Shown piece after piece: positions 6,239-11,449 of a stretch of DNA of 11,449 nucleotides. A model generated the notes under the pieces. It saw nothing but the letters and a program-made list of their open reading frames with translations. It was not told the origin of the DNA and ran no database searches. The first letter of the stretch is position 1; each line of letters opens with the position of its first letter. Source of the stretch: an uncultured Collinsella sp. (GTDB lineage Bacteria; Actinomycetota; Coriobacteriia; Coriobacteriales; Coriobacteriaceae). Made by a program: the position numbers and the translations under genes. Location of the stretch: positions 1-11,449 of the forward strand of contig USOF01000017.1 of NCBI GenBank assembly GCA_900556285.1. The letters run 5' to 3'.

Positions 6239-6769
6239 TTAGGCGAGCTTGCGGGCGAGCTCTCGCACCTCTTCCAACTTGGGCGAGGATGCCATGCTGT
6301 CGCGCTCGGTCATACCGCTGATGGTGACAATGCCCAGGTCCTCCCACTTGCAGTATGCGCATGTGGACTTGTACATAGCGATCGCCGCATCATAGACGCC
6401 CTCGCTGTGGCTATCGAGCAAAAGGGCCGTCTTGGTGAACGGGAAGCCCGTAGCACCGAAGGCGTACAGGCGGTCGATAGCGGCCTTCTCCTGCGCAGTG
6501 ATATCAAACCAGTAAATAGGCGAAGCGAAGACAACCATATCGGCGCCTTTCAGCGACTCGATCACGTCGGCCATGTCATCCTTCTGCACGCAAGTGCCCT
6601 CATGGGTAAAGCAGTACTGGCATCCCAGACAACCAGCGATCTTTTTGCCGGCAACGCGGACGACCTCGACCGTATTGCCGCCCTCGCGCGCGGTCTCGGC
6701 AAACGCCTCGACCATGGTGTCGGTGTTGGCTCCCTTGCGCGGGCTACCACTCAATACAACGATATTCAT
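6239..6769 (-). CDS. NADPH-dependent FMN reductase / iron-sulfur-flavoprotein-like oxidoreductase
   Basis: A 176-aa flavodoxin-fold protein. The FMN phosphate loop is GSPRKGANT (8-16) and the second flavin-contact motif SPIYWFD. A cysteine cluster C47-x2-C50-x2-C53-x6-C60 lies between them, as in NAD(P)H-dependent oxidoreductases of anaerobes. Some relatives bind a 4Fe-4S cluster there, others do not. The likely role is electron transfer from NAD(P)H to quinones or other acceptors. ATG 6769 is preceded by AGAGGGG at good spacing; longer forms from further upstream lack this. It lies downstream of the HxlR regulator on the same strand with a 97-base gap, so it is a likely target of that regulator. 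Confidence 0.85.
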   Translation of the reverse strand: MNIVVLSGSPRKGANTDTMVEAFAETAREGGNTVEVVRVAGKKIAGCLGCQYCFTHEGTCVQKDDMADVIESLKGADMVVFASPIYWFDITAQEKAAIDRLYAFGATGFPFTKTALLLDSHSEGVYDAAIAMYKSTCAYCKWEDLGIVTISGMTERDSMASSPKLEEVRELARKLA

Positions 6770-6831
6770 AGGATTCCCCTCTTTCATGCCGCAGGCGCAC
6801 GTTGATTCGGGACAGGTCTTCGTTAGCACCC

Positions 6832-6873
6832 TCGTAGCGGTTTTCCGCCCCCTAAGCAGAGCGTCCGCTACGA
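6832..6873. repeat. 9-bp inverted repeat over the HxlR gene stop codon
   Basis: TCGTAGCGG (6832-6840) is perfectly mirrored at 6865-6873 with a 24-base gap. The right arm covers the TAG stop of the HxlR-family gene. There is no T-run on the minus strand, so this is a poor intrinsic terminator. An RNA structure between the two genes is possible. Confidence 0.4.
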
Positions 6874-7194
6874 AACGACCGTCTTGTAATAAGCGCCGAA
6901 GTCTGCGAGCGAGTCCATGATGGGCATCATCTGGCGGCCGAGCTCGGTAAGGCCATACTCAACGCGGGGAGGATTCTCGCCATAGTCATGGCGAAAGACC
7001 AGCCCATCATCCTCCATCTGCCGCAGGCTGTCGGTAAGCACCTTCTGAGAGATTCCCTCAAGGTCGCGGCGCAACTCATTGAAACGCCAGGGGCGTACGC
7101 GCAAGTTACGGATAATGAGCAGCTTCCACTTGCCGCCAATGAGCGCTACCGCCGTTGCGACCGAACACTCCGGAAGCTCCTCTTTCGCCATCAC
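6868..7194 (-). CDS. HxlR-family transcriptional regulator
   Basis: This 108-aa one-domain winged-helix regulator has the family hallmarks in order: an N-terminal Cys (ECSVATAVALIGGKWK), IIRNL, RFNELRRDLEGISQKVLTDSLRQME, a wing with PPRVEYGLTELG, and a C-terminal dimerisation helix. In relatives such as YodB and HypR the N-terminal Cys senses quinones or disulfide stress; whether it does so here is inference. GTG 7194 is preferred because AAAGGAGG (7206-7213) is 11 bases upstream; ATG 7191, next in frame, is equally possible. An 8-bp palindrome at 7235-7262 between this gene and the divergent cupin is a probable operator. Confidence 0.88.
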   Translation of the reverse strand: MMAKEELPECSVATAVALIGGKWKLLIIRNLRVRPWRFNELRRDLEGISQKVLTDSLRQMEDDGLVFRHDYGENPPRVEYGLTELGRQMMPIMDSLADFGAYYKTVVS

Positions 7195-7234
7195 GGGAGA
7201 CCCAACCTCCTTTACCATACCGGTTTCACAAAAA

Positions 7235-7262
7235 AGTACGCAGTTACAAATATGTGCGTACT
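7235..7262. promoter_or_regulatory. Palindromic operator between HxlR gene and cupin gene
   Basis: AGTACGCA (7235-7242) is perfectly mirrored at 7255-7262 with a 12-base spacer. It sits just upstream of the cupin -35 element and 40 bases from the regulator start. HxlR-type regulators bind short GTAC-like inverted repeats near divergent promoters, so this is the natural candidate. Binding is inferred. Confidence 0.55.
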
Positions 7263-7267
7263 CGTAT

Positions 7268-7295
7268 TTGCATGCGCCTTCGCGTTGAATATAAC
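7268..7295 (+). promoter_or_regulatory. Promoter of the cupin gene
   Basis: TTGCAT (7268-7273), a 16-base spacer and TATAAC (7290-7295). Transcription would begin near 7302, giving a leader of about 44 bases before the ATG at 7346. The palindrome at 7235-7262 ends 5 bases before the -35. Confidence 0.6.
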
Positions 7296-7345
7296 TCACG
7301 CAGGAGATGCCTGCAAGGTAAATCAACCCCAAGAGAGGAACCATT

Positions 7346-7699
7346 ATGGCTAATTATGCAAAGACCCACATCGGTAATGAGAGCCGTGTCGAGCTGCACG
7401 AAGTGCTCGGGCTTACTGGGGCAGAGGTGAGTGTCAACAATCTTCCCGCCGGCGCTGGCGTTCCGTTCGTCCATGCACACAAGGAAAACGAGGAAATCTA
7501 TGGCGTGCTCGAAGGCGCTGGCTCGGTCACGATCGACGGTGAGGATATCGAGCTTGCAGCCGGCGACTGGCTGCGCATTTCCCCCGCCGCACACCGTCAG
7601 TTCCGCGCCGCATCCGACTCGGGCATCACATACGTCTGCATCCAGGTCAAGCAGGGATCCCTTGATGCCTTCACGGCCGACGACGCTATCATGTTCTAA
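7346..7699 (+). CDS. Single-domain cupin protein
   Basis: This 117-aa protein is a small cupin beta-barrel. Cupin motif 1 gives metal ligands H43, H45 and E49 or E50, and motif 2 gives H83 in GDWLRISPAAH. The metal and the substrate cannot be told from sequence; members of this family include isomerases, dioxygenases and binding proteins. AGAGAGGA precedes the ATG at 7346. It is divergent from the HxlR regulator, shares its operator region, and probably belongs to the same response as the flavin reductase. Its stop codon overlaps by 3 bases the end of a minus-strand coding remnant. Confidence 0.85.
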   Translation: MANYAKTHIGNESRVELHEVLGLTGAEVSVNNLPAGAGVPFVHAHKENEEIYGVLEGAGSVTIDGEDIELAAGDWLRISPAAHRQFRAASDSGITYVCIQVKQGSLDAFTADDAIMF

Positions 7700-7935
7700 T
7701 TCGCGATCGGTGTGCAAGGGGCCGATACCGCTCGCATGCCTCCTTCGGAATAGGCGCTGAGCAGCTCCTGGGCGTGGGCGAACTCGGGCCCTCGCCTCCA
7801 ACCGAGCAGGCGGTTGACCGCGAGATTTCCCTGGACGTTGTGAACGAAGAGCAAAGAGGCGTCTGCCAGCCCCAGCTCCCGGGTCGCCCGGTGAAGGCGA
7901 GGAAAAAGGGCACGAAGGGAGCGAAGAGCGTTCCG
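7696..7935 (-). pseudogene. Remnant of an unrecognised minus-strand gene (C-terminal part)
   Basis: The 324 bases from 7700 to 8023 contain no intact gene. The minus strand has an open frame of 79 codons ending in TAG at 7696-7698, with protein-like content such as LLFVHNVQGNLAVNRLLGWR and EFAHAQELLSAY. It has no ATG or GTG start in its first half, and a TGA lies just upstream in the loop of the 7925-7955 hairpin. I do not recognise the family. It looks like the 3' end of a gene whose front was lost, perhaps when the operon to its right was inserted. A chance open frame in high-GC DNA remains possible. Confidence 0.35.
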
Positions 7936-7967
7936 TCAGGAAGTCGGAACGCTCTGTTTGCATTTTT
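7925..7967 (+). terminator. Intrinsic terminator downstream of the cupin gene
   Basis: AGAGCGTTCCG (7925-7935) pairs perfectly with 7945-7955 around a 9-base loop, followed by GTTTGCATTTTT. It is 225 bases after the cupin stop. A second perfect 7-bp hairpin with a 3-base loop follows at 7965-7981, using the T-run as its left arm. The terminator marks the border between the HxlR/cupin region and the five-gene minus-strand operon. Confidence 0.8.
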
Positions 7968-8023
7968 GGGATCGTCCCAAACCCTTGCCAGCTCTGTGGC
8001 GGATGCCGAAAGCTGCAGATCGA

Positions 8024-8500
8024 TTATCTGCGGATTGTATTAATCCAGGCTTGAATATCTTTCTCAGAAGTACGGAGCATAGATTCATCGAACTGCACAT
8101 CGAGGCCCGGCTTCACGATTGCGCCTTTGCAGGCTTCCTCAAAGTCCTTCAGCGCGTGTCCCAGCCAGCCGCCATTGGTGGCAAACGGATATACGATCTT
8201 CCCGGTCAGGTCAGCCCGCTCCAGGAAACTGCGCATGGCGGGCGCAAAGGTGTACCACCAGACAGGAGAGCCCAGGATGATGGTGTCGTAATCTCTCCAG
8301 CCAATGTGCAGCGGCTTCAGTTCCGGGCAATAACCCTCGGCAATCTCACGCTGCCCCTGATTGACAACCTCATCATAATCGCCATCGTAGGGAACAACCG
8401 TATCCATACGAGCAATATCCCCGCCGATTTCCCTCTGGATCACCTCGGCGATTCGCTTCGTGTTGCCTCCGTAGGAGTAGTACAGAATCAAGGTTTTCAT
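8024..8500 (-). CDS. Flavodoxin
   Basis: 158 aa, last gene of the five-gene operon. The N-terminal FMN phosphate loop YSYGGNTKRIA and the later GSPVWWYTFAPAMRSFLE and PFATNGGW segments are typical of the flavodoxin_4-type family common in gut anaerobes. The likely role is low-potential electron transfer, or supplying reduced FMN to enzymes of the operon. ATG 8500 is chosen because AGGAG lies about 10 bases upstream. An in-frame ATG at 8518 overlaps the preceding stop as ATGA and would add six residues, but it has no Shine-Dalgarno of its own. Spacing to the aldo/keto reductase is 14 bases. Confidence 0.88.
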   Translation of the reverse strand: MKTLILYYSYGGNTKRIAEVIQREIGGDIARMDTVVPYDGDYDEVVNQGQREIAEGYCPELKPLHIGWRDYDTIILGSPVWWYTFAPAMRSFLERADLTGKIVYPFATNGGWLGHALKDFEEACKGAIVKPGLDVQFDESMLRTSEKDIQAWINTIRR

Positions 8501-8514
8501 TTCACGCTTTCTCC

Positions 8515-9384
8515 TCATGCAAGAGGCTTTCCGCTGAACACGGGAAATGCGCTGAATTCACCATAGTTGGCGATGCGCTCCATGTTCTTGAGAGTTTCCA
8601 TGTCTTCCTCGGAGATCGCGAAATCCACGTCTGCGTTGCTTTCCATGTGGGCGGGATCTGCCGTCTTGGGAAGCGCGACGGCTCCAAGCTGAAGGACATA
8701 GCGGATGCAGAGCTGGGCGGCAGATACGCCGTACTTCTCTGCTATCTTAACGATCGCCGGATTCTTCAGCGCCTCGCCGTGGGCGATGGGAGAGTATGCC
8801 TCCACCTGAATGTCCTGTGCTTTGCAGAAGTCCACCAATGCCGAATCGGTGTTGGTGATGTGCAGGAGGATCTGATTGACCATGGGCATCACGCGGCAAG
8901 AGCCCAGGAGGTTCTCGAGGTCATCTTGCAGGAAGTTGGACACACCGATTACCTTGACCTTGCCCGCCGCCTGCGCATCCTCCAACGCACGCCAGACCTC
9001 CTTGTTCTCCTCGAAATAGCGCTTTTCCACACGGAAGTCGCTCCACGGCTGGGGAGAGTGGATGATCATCTGGTCGAGGTAGTCGAGCCCCATCCTCTCC
9101 AGCGTCTCATCGATGGACTTCGCCGCATCCTCGTAGGTCTTCAGCTCTGCCGCGATCTTGCTGGCGACGAACAGCTCTTCCCGGCGAACGCCGCAGGTGC
9201 GCACGCCCTCGCCGACGCCGCGTTCGTTTCCGTAGGCCTGTGCGGTGTCGATCAGGCGATAGCCCAGCTTTACCGCCTCGCGAACGGCTTCCGCCGCCTC
9301 GGCATCGTCGATGAACCAGGTGCCCAGTCCCAGCTTGGGAACCTGAACTCCGTTTACCAACGGGTAGGTTTCATTCAAGATCAT
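8515..9384 (-). CDS. Aldo/keto reductase
   Basis: 289 aa, NADPH-dependent reductase of carbonyl compounds with a TIM-barrel fold. The catalytic tetrad is present: D46, Y51 (DTAQAYGNE), K76 (VASK) and H109 (MIIHSP). The cofactor-side motif IGVSNF and the C-terminal part with LPKTADPAHMESNADV are also recognisable. The length is normal for the family. The start is ATG 9384, four bases after the stop of the upstream gene, so translation is probably coupled. The aldehyde or ketone reduced is not visible from sequence. Context with flavodoxin, cupin and a MerR regulator suggests detoxification of reactive carbonyls. Confidence 0.93.
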   Translation of the reverse strand: MILNETYPLVNGVQVPKLGLGTWFIDDAEAAEAVREAVKLGYRLIDTAQAYGNERGVGEGVRTCGVRREELFVASKIAAELKTYEDAAKSIDETLERMGLDYLDQMIIHSPQPWSDFRVEKRYFEENKEVWRALEDAQAAGKVKVIGVSNFLQDDLENLLGSCRVMPMVNQILLHITNTDSALVDFCKAQDIQVEAYSPIAHGEALKNPAIVKIAEKYGVSAAQLCIRYVLQLGAVALPKTADPAHMESNADVDFAISEEDMETLKNMERIANYGEFSAFPVFSGKPLA

Positions 9385-9388
9385 CGTT

Positions 9389-9715
9389 CTAATCCTCGCC
9401 CCAGATATCCTTTGCCATGCGGAAAACCGCCCATGCCTTGGGCCAGCCGCAGTAGAAGGCTGCATGGGTCACGACCTCCGCGATTTCTTCTTTTGTAATA
9501 CCGTTCTTCTTTGCCTCCGTCAGGTGATAGCGGAAGCTCTCATCGGTAAGCCCCTGAGCCATCAGCGCGACGACGGTCACGAGGGAGCGGTCGCGAAGGC
9601 TGAGCTGCCCCTCTCGGCTCCAGACCTCTCCGAAGAGCACGTCATCGTTCAGTTCCGCGAATTTCGGGGCGAATTCGCCCAGGGCATCTCTGCCTGCCGT
9701 CTGCTTGACTGCCAT
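9389..9715 (-). CDS. Carboxymuconolactone decarboxylase family protein
   Basis: 108 aa, all-helical CMD domain. RDRSLVTVVALMAQG and the C-terminal EIAEVVTHAAFYCGWPKAW are the family signature. There is one Cys (AFYCGW) and no CxxC pair, so it resembles gamma-carboxymuconolactone decarboxylase rather than the AhpD peroxidase type. The substrate is unknown; in gut anaerobes such proteins rarely degrade aromatics and often sit with aldo/keto reductases and cupins. ATG 9715 has AGGGAGG upstream at 8 bases. The gap to the previous gene is 13 bases. Confidence 0.9.
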   Translation of the reverse strand: MAVKQTAGRDALGEFAPKFAELNDDVLFGEVWSREGQLSLRDRSLVTVVALMAQGLTDESFRYHLTEAKKNGITKEEIAEVVTHAAFYCGWPKAWAVFRMAKDIWGED

Positions 9716-9728
9716 GTTTCGTTCCTCC

Positions 9729-10160
9729 CTACAGCCTTGCGTACTCTTCGTGGGATACCGGCTCGCACCACTCGTTCTCGCAATTCTCGCCGGGAACCTC
9801 CACGGCGATATGGCTGAACCAGCTGTCCTTCTTCGCTCCGTGCCAGTGCTTGACGTTGGCGGGGATCATCACAACGCTGCCCTCGTGCAGACTGACGGCG
9901 GCCTTGCCTTCCTCCTGGTACCAGCCTTCGCCAGCCGTACAGAGTAGGAGCTGACCGCCTCCTTTGTCCGCGTGATGGATATGCCAGTTGTTGCGGCATC
10001 CCGGCTCGAAGGTCACGTTGGCGGCGAACAGGCCGCCTTCCGGATCGGTCAGCGGATTCAGGAACGAATCGCCGGTGAAGTACTGGGCATAGGCGGTGTT
10101 CGCCGTTCCCGTGCCGAATGCGTTGACCTTCTCGAACTGCTCTTTTCGTTCATATCTCAT
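9729..10160 (-). CDS. Cupin domain protein (CMD-associated type)
   Basis: 143 aa. The beta-barrel metal site is H60, H62, Q70 and H105 (NNWHIHH, GGGQLLLC, VKHWHG), with Gln in the place more often taken by Glu. Proteins of this type regularly lie next to a carboxymuconolactone-decarboxylase-like gene, as here, and the two are sometimes fused. A joint reaction on a small acid or lactone is plausible but unproven. ATG 10160 has AGGAGG 8 bases upstream. It differs clearly from the cupin at 7346-7699 in length and motifs, so they are not recent duplicates. Confidence 0.9.
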   Translation of the reverse strand: MRYERKEQFEKVNAFGTGTANTAYAQYFTGDSFLNPLTDPEGGLFAANVTFEPGCRNNWHIHHADKGGGQLLLCTAGEGWYQEEGKAAVSLHEGSVVMIPANVKHWHGAKKDSWFSHIAVEVPGENCENEWCEPVSHEEYARL

Positions 10161-10182
10161 AATTGAAACCTCCTGCTTAGAA

Positions 10183-10905
10183 TTATCGATTCACGCCATA
10201 GCGCAGCCAGACCGCCCCGCCATCCATGGCCCTCGCCTCTTTCAGCGTAAAGCCAAGGGCCTTGCTCTCCGAAATGCCTTCTGCGGCTCGGAAAACCGGC
10301 GGCGTATCCGGGCTCCCGTCTGCTGCCGCCGCCAACACGATGCTGATCTCATCGCACATCCCCGCTTGCAGGAACGACCAGTTAAGCACGCCGCCACCGC
10401 CCAGCATCAGGGCCTCGATGCTGAATTCTTCTTTCAGCTTGGAAAGGGCCAGACCGTGATCCAGCTCCGTTTCTCCCGCGATGATGTACGAGATTCCCAG
10501 CTTTCTCAAAAATGCCCTGTAGGCGTTGCCGACCTGCTCTGTCAGCACCTCGACGACATGGGCGGTGGTGTCCACATAGCGCAGGGTGCTGCTTTTCCAC
10601 CCCAGCTTGCCGTGGGGGTCCACGGAGACATAGAACATTCCGAAGTCCGGCTGTGCGATGAAATCACCTGCCGGAACGGCCGGCGCATCTTCGTCCAGGT
10701 CCGGCTTCCTGTAGAAGGTGAAGTTGTCGTCCGTTGTCACCCTGCCGGACAGCCAACCCTGGTGATGGTAAAAGGGCTCTTTCCCGAAGGCAATGTCGTA
10801 GAACGCATCGCCCGCCGCTCTGCCCTGCGGCGTTCCCATGTAACCGCCCATGATCTTTCCGTCCAAAGCGCACATCATGTGGCAGAAAACATACGGCCTG
10901 TTCAC
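10183..10905 (-). CDS. RibD C-terminal / dihydrofolate-reductase-like protein
   Basis: 240 aa, NAD(P)H-dependent reductase fold. The N-terminal CALDGKIMGG corresponds to the family's SLDGK motif. Further on, LGGGGVLNWSFLQAGMCDEI matches the GGG-x-L...L-x-x-G-x-x-DEI signature of the RibD C-terminal domain. There is no deaminase domain, so it is unlikely to be the riboflavin enzyme itself. It is the first gene of the operon. The start is GTG 10905 with AAGGAGGGG 8 bases upstream. The stop is 22 bases from the cupin start. The substrate is unknown. Confidence 0.88.
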   Translation of the reverse strand: MNRPYVFCHMMCALDGKIMGGYMGTPQGRAAGDAFYDIAFGKEPFYHHQGWLSGRVTTDDNFTFYRKPDLDEDAPAVPAGDFIAQPDFGMFYVSVDPHGKLGWKSSTLRYVDTTAHVVEVLTEQVGNAYRAFLRKLGISYIIAGETELDHGLALSKLKEEFSIEALMLGGGGVLNWSFLQAGMCDEISIVLAAAADGSPDTPPVFRAAEGISESKALGFTLKEARAMDGGAVWLRYGVNR

Positions 10906-10923
10906 GTTCGATTCCCCTCCTTA

Positions 10924-10958
10924 TGATTGACAATCATTCCGTTTGGAAGCATGCTTCC
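10924..10958. repeat. Two palindromes in the leader of the minus-strand operon
   Basis: TGATTG-A-CAATCA (10924-10936) and the perfect 14-bp palindrome GGAAGCATGCTTCC (10945-10958) lie between the predicted transcription start (about 10968) and the GTG at 10905. They may be extra operator sites or small leader hairpins. No T-run follows, so they are not attenuators of the intrinsic-terminator kind. Confidence 0.5.
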
Positions 10959-10974
10959 TTTGAACTTAATGTGC

Positions 10975-11005
10975 ATCCTAGAACTTGAAGTTAACTTTAA
11001 GTCAA
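10975..11005 (-). promoter_or_regulatory. MerR-type promoter and operator of the five-gene operon
   Basis: On the minus strand, TTGACT (11000-11005) is the -35 and TAGGAT (10975-10980) the -10, with a 19-base spacer. That spacer is too long for ordinary RNA polymerase use. It contains most of the palindrome CTTGAAGTTAACTTTAAG (10984-11001), 8 of 9 pairs matched, centred on GTTAAC. This is the textbook layout in which a MerR-family protein twists the DNA to activate. The regulator gene at 11038 is divergent and next to it. Confidence 0.82.
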
Positions 11006-11037
11006 GGGGATTCTGGAATAATTCGGAGGGGTTTCAG

Positions 11038-11399
11038 ATGGTCTATACGGTGGGGGAAATGGCGAAACTGCTGGGGGTTGCGGCGTCCACCTTGCGCTAC
11101 TACGACAAGGAGGGGCTGTTGCCCTTCGTGGAGCGCTCCTCCGGTGGCATTCGCATGTTCCGGGAATCGGATATCGAATGGCTGCAGGTGATCGGCTGCA
11201 TGAAGAAAGCCGGGATGTCCATCAAGGACATCCGGCAGTACATCGAGATGGCGCTGCAAGGAGACGACACTATCGATCTGCGCCTTGCCATGTTCCAGCG
11301 CCAACAAGAAGTTCTGAAACAGCAGATGGCGGAATTGCAGCACACCATGGAGATGGTGGATTACAAGTGCTGGTATTACGAAACGGCGAAGGAAGCGGG
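11038..11399 (+). CDS. MerR-family transcriptional regulator, 3' end cut by the contig
   Basis: About 120 residues are visible. The N-terminal winged HTH is YTVGEMAKLLGVAASTLRYYDKEGLLPFVERSSGG, followed by the second helix pair SDIEWLQVIGCMKKAGMSI. A long dimerisation coiled coil (LRLAMFQRQQEVLKQQMAEL) leads into YKCWYYETAKEAG. This resembles the AdhR/YyaN-like branch linked to aldehyde or electrophile stress. ATG 11038 has GGAGGGG 7 bases upstream. It probably activates the divergent operon through the 19-bp-spacer promoter. Genomic sequence ends at 11399. The in-frame continuation reads LLYTSPSPRDS, which is translated adapter and not part of the protein. Confidence 0.92.
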
Positions 11400-11449
11400 C
11401 TGTCTCTTATACACATCTCCGAGCCCACGAGACTCCTGAGCATCTCGTA
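11400..11449 (-). other. Illumina Nextera i7 adapter, reverse complement (not genomic)
   Basis: Mosaic end at 11400-11418, adapter at 11419-11433, index TCCTGAGC (N704) at 11434-11441, and the start of P7 at 11442-11449. Base 11400 (C) could be either genomic or adapter. It is the same index as at the left end, so both contig ends are read-through into the adapter. Confidence 0.98.

Noticed and set aside
7244..7963. 239-codon minus-strand open frame opposite the cupin gene
   Set aside because: It is antisense to a clear cupin gene and rich in Arg, Ala and Gly with no domain. The remnant in the neighbouring frame looks more protein-like.
8647..9498. 283-codon plus-strand open frame opposite the aldo/keto reductase
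   Set aside because: It is a shadow of a complete, motif-bearing gene on the other strand.
11400..11418. Tn5-type transposon end as a natural mobile element
   Set aside because: The mosaic end is joined to a Nextera adapter and index, so it comes from library preparation.

Overview
This is an assembled contig whose two ends are sequencing-library adapter, not genome (1-46 and 11400-11449). Only about 47-11399 is biological. High-GC codon use, a divergent second type IIA topoisomerase pair and the general gene style suggest a gut Coriobacteriia (Actinomycetota), most likely Collinsella. That is an inference from style; no marker gene in the window proves it.

Left part (47-4860): a short minus-strand gene (183-299) with its own terminator is separated from a plus-strand topoisomerase operon by about 185 bases. 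That gap holds two perfect inverted repeats, one containing a very good Gram-positive LexA/SOS box (372-385). The operon encodes a ParE/GyrB-like ATPase-Toprim subunit (485-2482) and a ParC/GyrA-like cleavage subunit (2528-4768), and closes with a strong intrinsic terminator.

Middle (4861-7967): a P-loop ATPase with an Orc1/Cdc6-like plan and a C-terminal winged helix (5036-6130) is preceded by a four-copy 19-bp tandem repeat that runs into its ribosome binding site. Next is a small redox module: a minus-strand HxlR regulator and Cys-rich flavin reductase, divergent from a plus-strand one-domain cupin. A palindromic operator lies between regulator and cupin. Behind the cupin are a decayed minus-strand coding remnant (7696-7935) and a strong plus-strand terminator.

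Right part (8024-11399): a compact five-gene minus-strand operon runs RibD/DHFR-like reductase, cupin, carboxymuconolactone-decarboxylase-like protein, aldo/keto reductase, flavodoxin. It is divergent from a MerR-family regulator cut off by the contig end. The shared intergenic region holds a classic MerR-type promoter, with a 19-bp spacer and a palindrome between -35 and -10. The set looks like a regulator-controlled response to reactive carbonyls or redox-active small molecules.

The most original signals are the repeat array fused to the ATPase start region and the SOS box between the small gene and the topoisomerase operon. The rest is recognisable at family level.
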